Source of the DNA: Pseudomonas sp. 10-1B
GTDB taxonomy: Bacteria > Pseudomonadota > Gammaproteobacteria > Pseudomonadales > Pseudomonadaceae
Reading direction: 5' to 3'
Length of the DNA: 64,000 bases
NCBI RefSeq assembly: GCF_000935045.1
Contig: NZ_JYKS01000036.1
Span: forward strand, 1 to 64,000
A program made the position numbers and the translations under genes. The notes below the pieces were generated by a model. That model had not been told where the DNA came from, did not search any database, and was given only the letters and a program-made list of their open reading frames with translations. This document shows, in pieces, positions 63,671-64,000 of the stretch; position 1 is the stretch's first letter, and each line of letters begins with the position of its first letter.

Positions 63671-64000
63671 TCAATCAGCCTTGGCCTGGGTATTGGCCGC
63701 AGCTTTCTTGGCCGGCTCGGCCTTCACTTCGGGCTTGTCCGCCCCGCCAAAAAGACGCTTGAAGAAGCCTGGCTGGCCCTGCTTGGCGGCAGCCGCGCCT
63801 GCCGCCGCCGCAACCGGTGCCGCCTTGGCTGGGTCGAACGACTTGCCGGCCAGCAGGTCCTGCGCCTGGCTGGCGGCGCGCTGGCCACTGCGCAGGGCGC
63901 CTTCCAGGGTGCCCGGGTACAGGGCATCGGTATGCTCACCGGCAAAGGTAATGCGCTGCACCGGGCGCTCCCACAGGCGCCAGTACTTGCTGATCTGCCC
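63671..64000 (-). CDS. Flavin monoamine oxidase family protein (3' end only)
   Basis: The visible 109 C-terminal codons run off the right edge. ITFAGEHTD and GTLEGALRSGQRAA match the FAD-binding end of flavin amine oxidases. A pseudomonad-typical tail follows: FDPAKAAPVAAAAGAA, a basic FFKRLFGGADK, and a low-complexity Ala/Lys end. The N-terminal part, substrate and start are outside the window. Confidence 0.85.
   Translation of the reverse strand, partial: GQISKYWRLWERPVQRITFAGEHTDALYPGTLEGALRSGQRAASQAQDLLAGKSFDPAKAAPVAAAAGAAAAKQGQPGFFKRLFGGADKPEVKAEPAKKAAANTQAKAD

Overview
The window is high-GC, densely coded chromosome from a fluorescent pseudomonad, most likely the Pseudomonas putida group. 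The evidence is the gene order (hldE-msbA-waaL with an LPS core cluster; putP/putA; fda-pgk-epd-tktA; metK; ahcY-metF; rhlE; yceI-cytochrome b561), the proteins, and about 18 intergenic blocks of the roughly 35-bp P. putida-type REP palindrome. No prophage, insertion sequence, CRISPR array, tRNA or rRNA is visible. Some 52 protein genes are supported.

Layout. (1) 1-262: 62-bp tandem repeats that look like an expanded REP element. (2) 0.3-13.7 kb: LPS core/outer-core assembly and export, nearly all on the minus strand: carbamoyltransferase, WapH-like glycosyltransferase, Mig-14, DnpA-like deacetylase, three more glycosyltransferases, O-antigen ligase, MsbA and HldE. One kinase-like gene is inserted on the opposite strand. 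(3) 13.9-20.8 kb: rlmJ, then divergent putP and putA around a 365-bp control region with seven GTTGCA PutA boxes. (4) 20.8-22.5 kb: an accessory patch with a 44-bp-arm hairpin, a frameshifted DUF3077 gene and an AT-richer orphan gene. (5) 22.5-35.3 kb: acyl-CoA dehydrogenase, a TldD/TldE-type pair, MdtD-like exporter, DbpA, BaiN/YhiN-like flavoprotein, YccS-like membrane protein, a periplasmic binding protein and ElaA. (6) 35.4-38.4 kb: small HTH protein, zinc metallopeptidase, and the c-di-GMP response regulator CfcR. (7) 38.7-45.1 kb: central carbon block fda, two small lipoproteins, pgk, epd, tktA. (8) 45.4-57.9 kb: methyl-cycle genes (ArsR-methyltransferase regulator, metK, ahcY behind an S-adenosylhomocysteine riboswitch, metF), interleaved with ligB, a DUF1090 protein, a cytochrome c'-like lipoprotein, mltA, MAPEG, EamA, NhaP-type antiporter and a hotdog thioesterase. 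(9) 58.0-64.0 kb: an unassigned glycosyltransferase-like protein, a second solute-binding protein, rhlE, yceI, cytochrome b561 and the 3' end of a flavin amine oxidase.

How parts work together. HldE makes the ADP-heptose precursor, the glycosyltransferases and decorating enzymes build the core, MsbA flips lipid A-core, and WaaL ligates O-antigen. PutA senses proline, oxidises it to glutamate and represses its own divergent promoters. MetK, AhcY and MetF form most of the activated-methyl cycle. It appears to be controlled by two independent SAH-related devices: a riboswitch before ahcY (clear) and an ArsR-type regulator with a palindromic operator before metK (inferred). Best items for a second look: the frameshifted DUF3077 gene and adjacent long hairpin, the orphan gene, the 62-bp array, the altered EAL residue in CfcR, the regulator/palindrome before metK, and the leader peptide on LigB.
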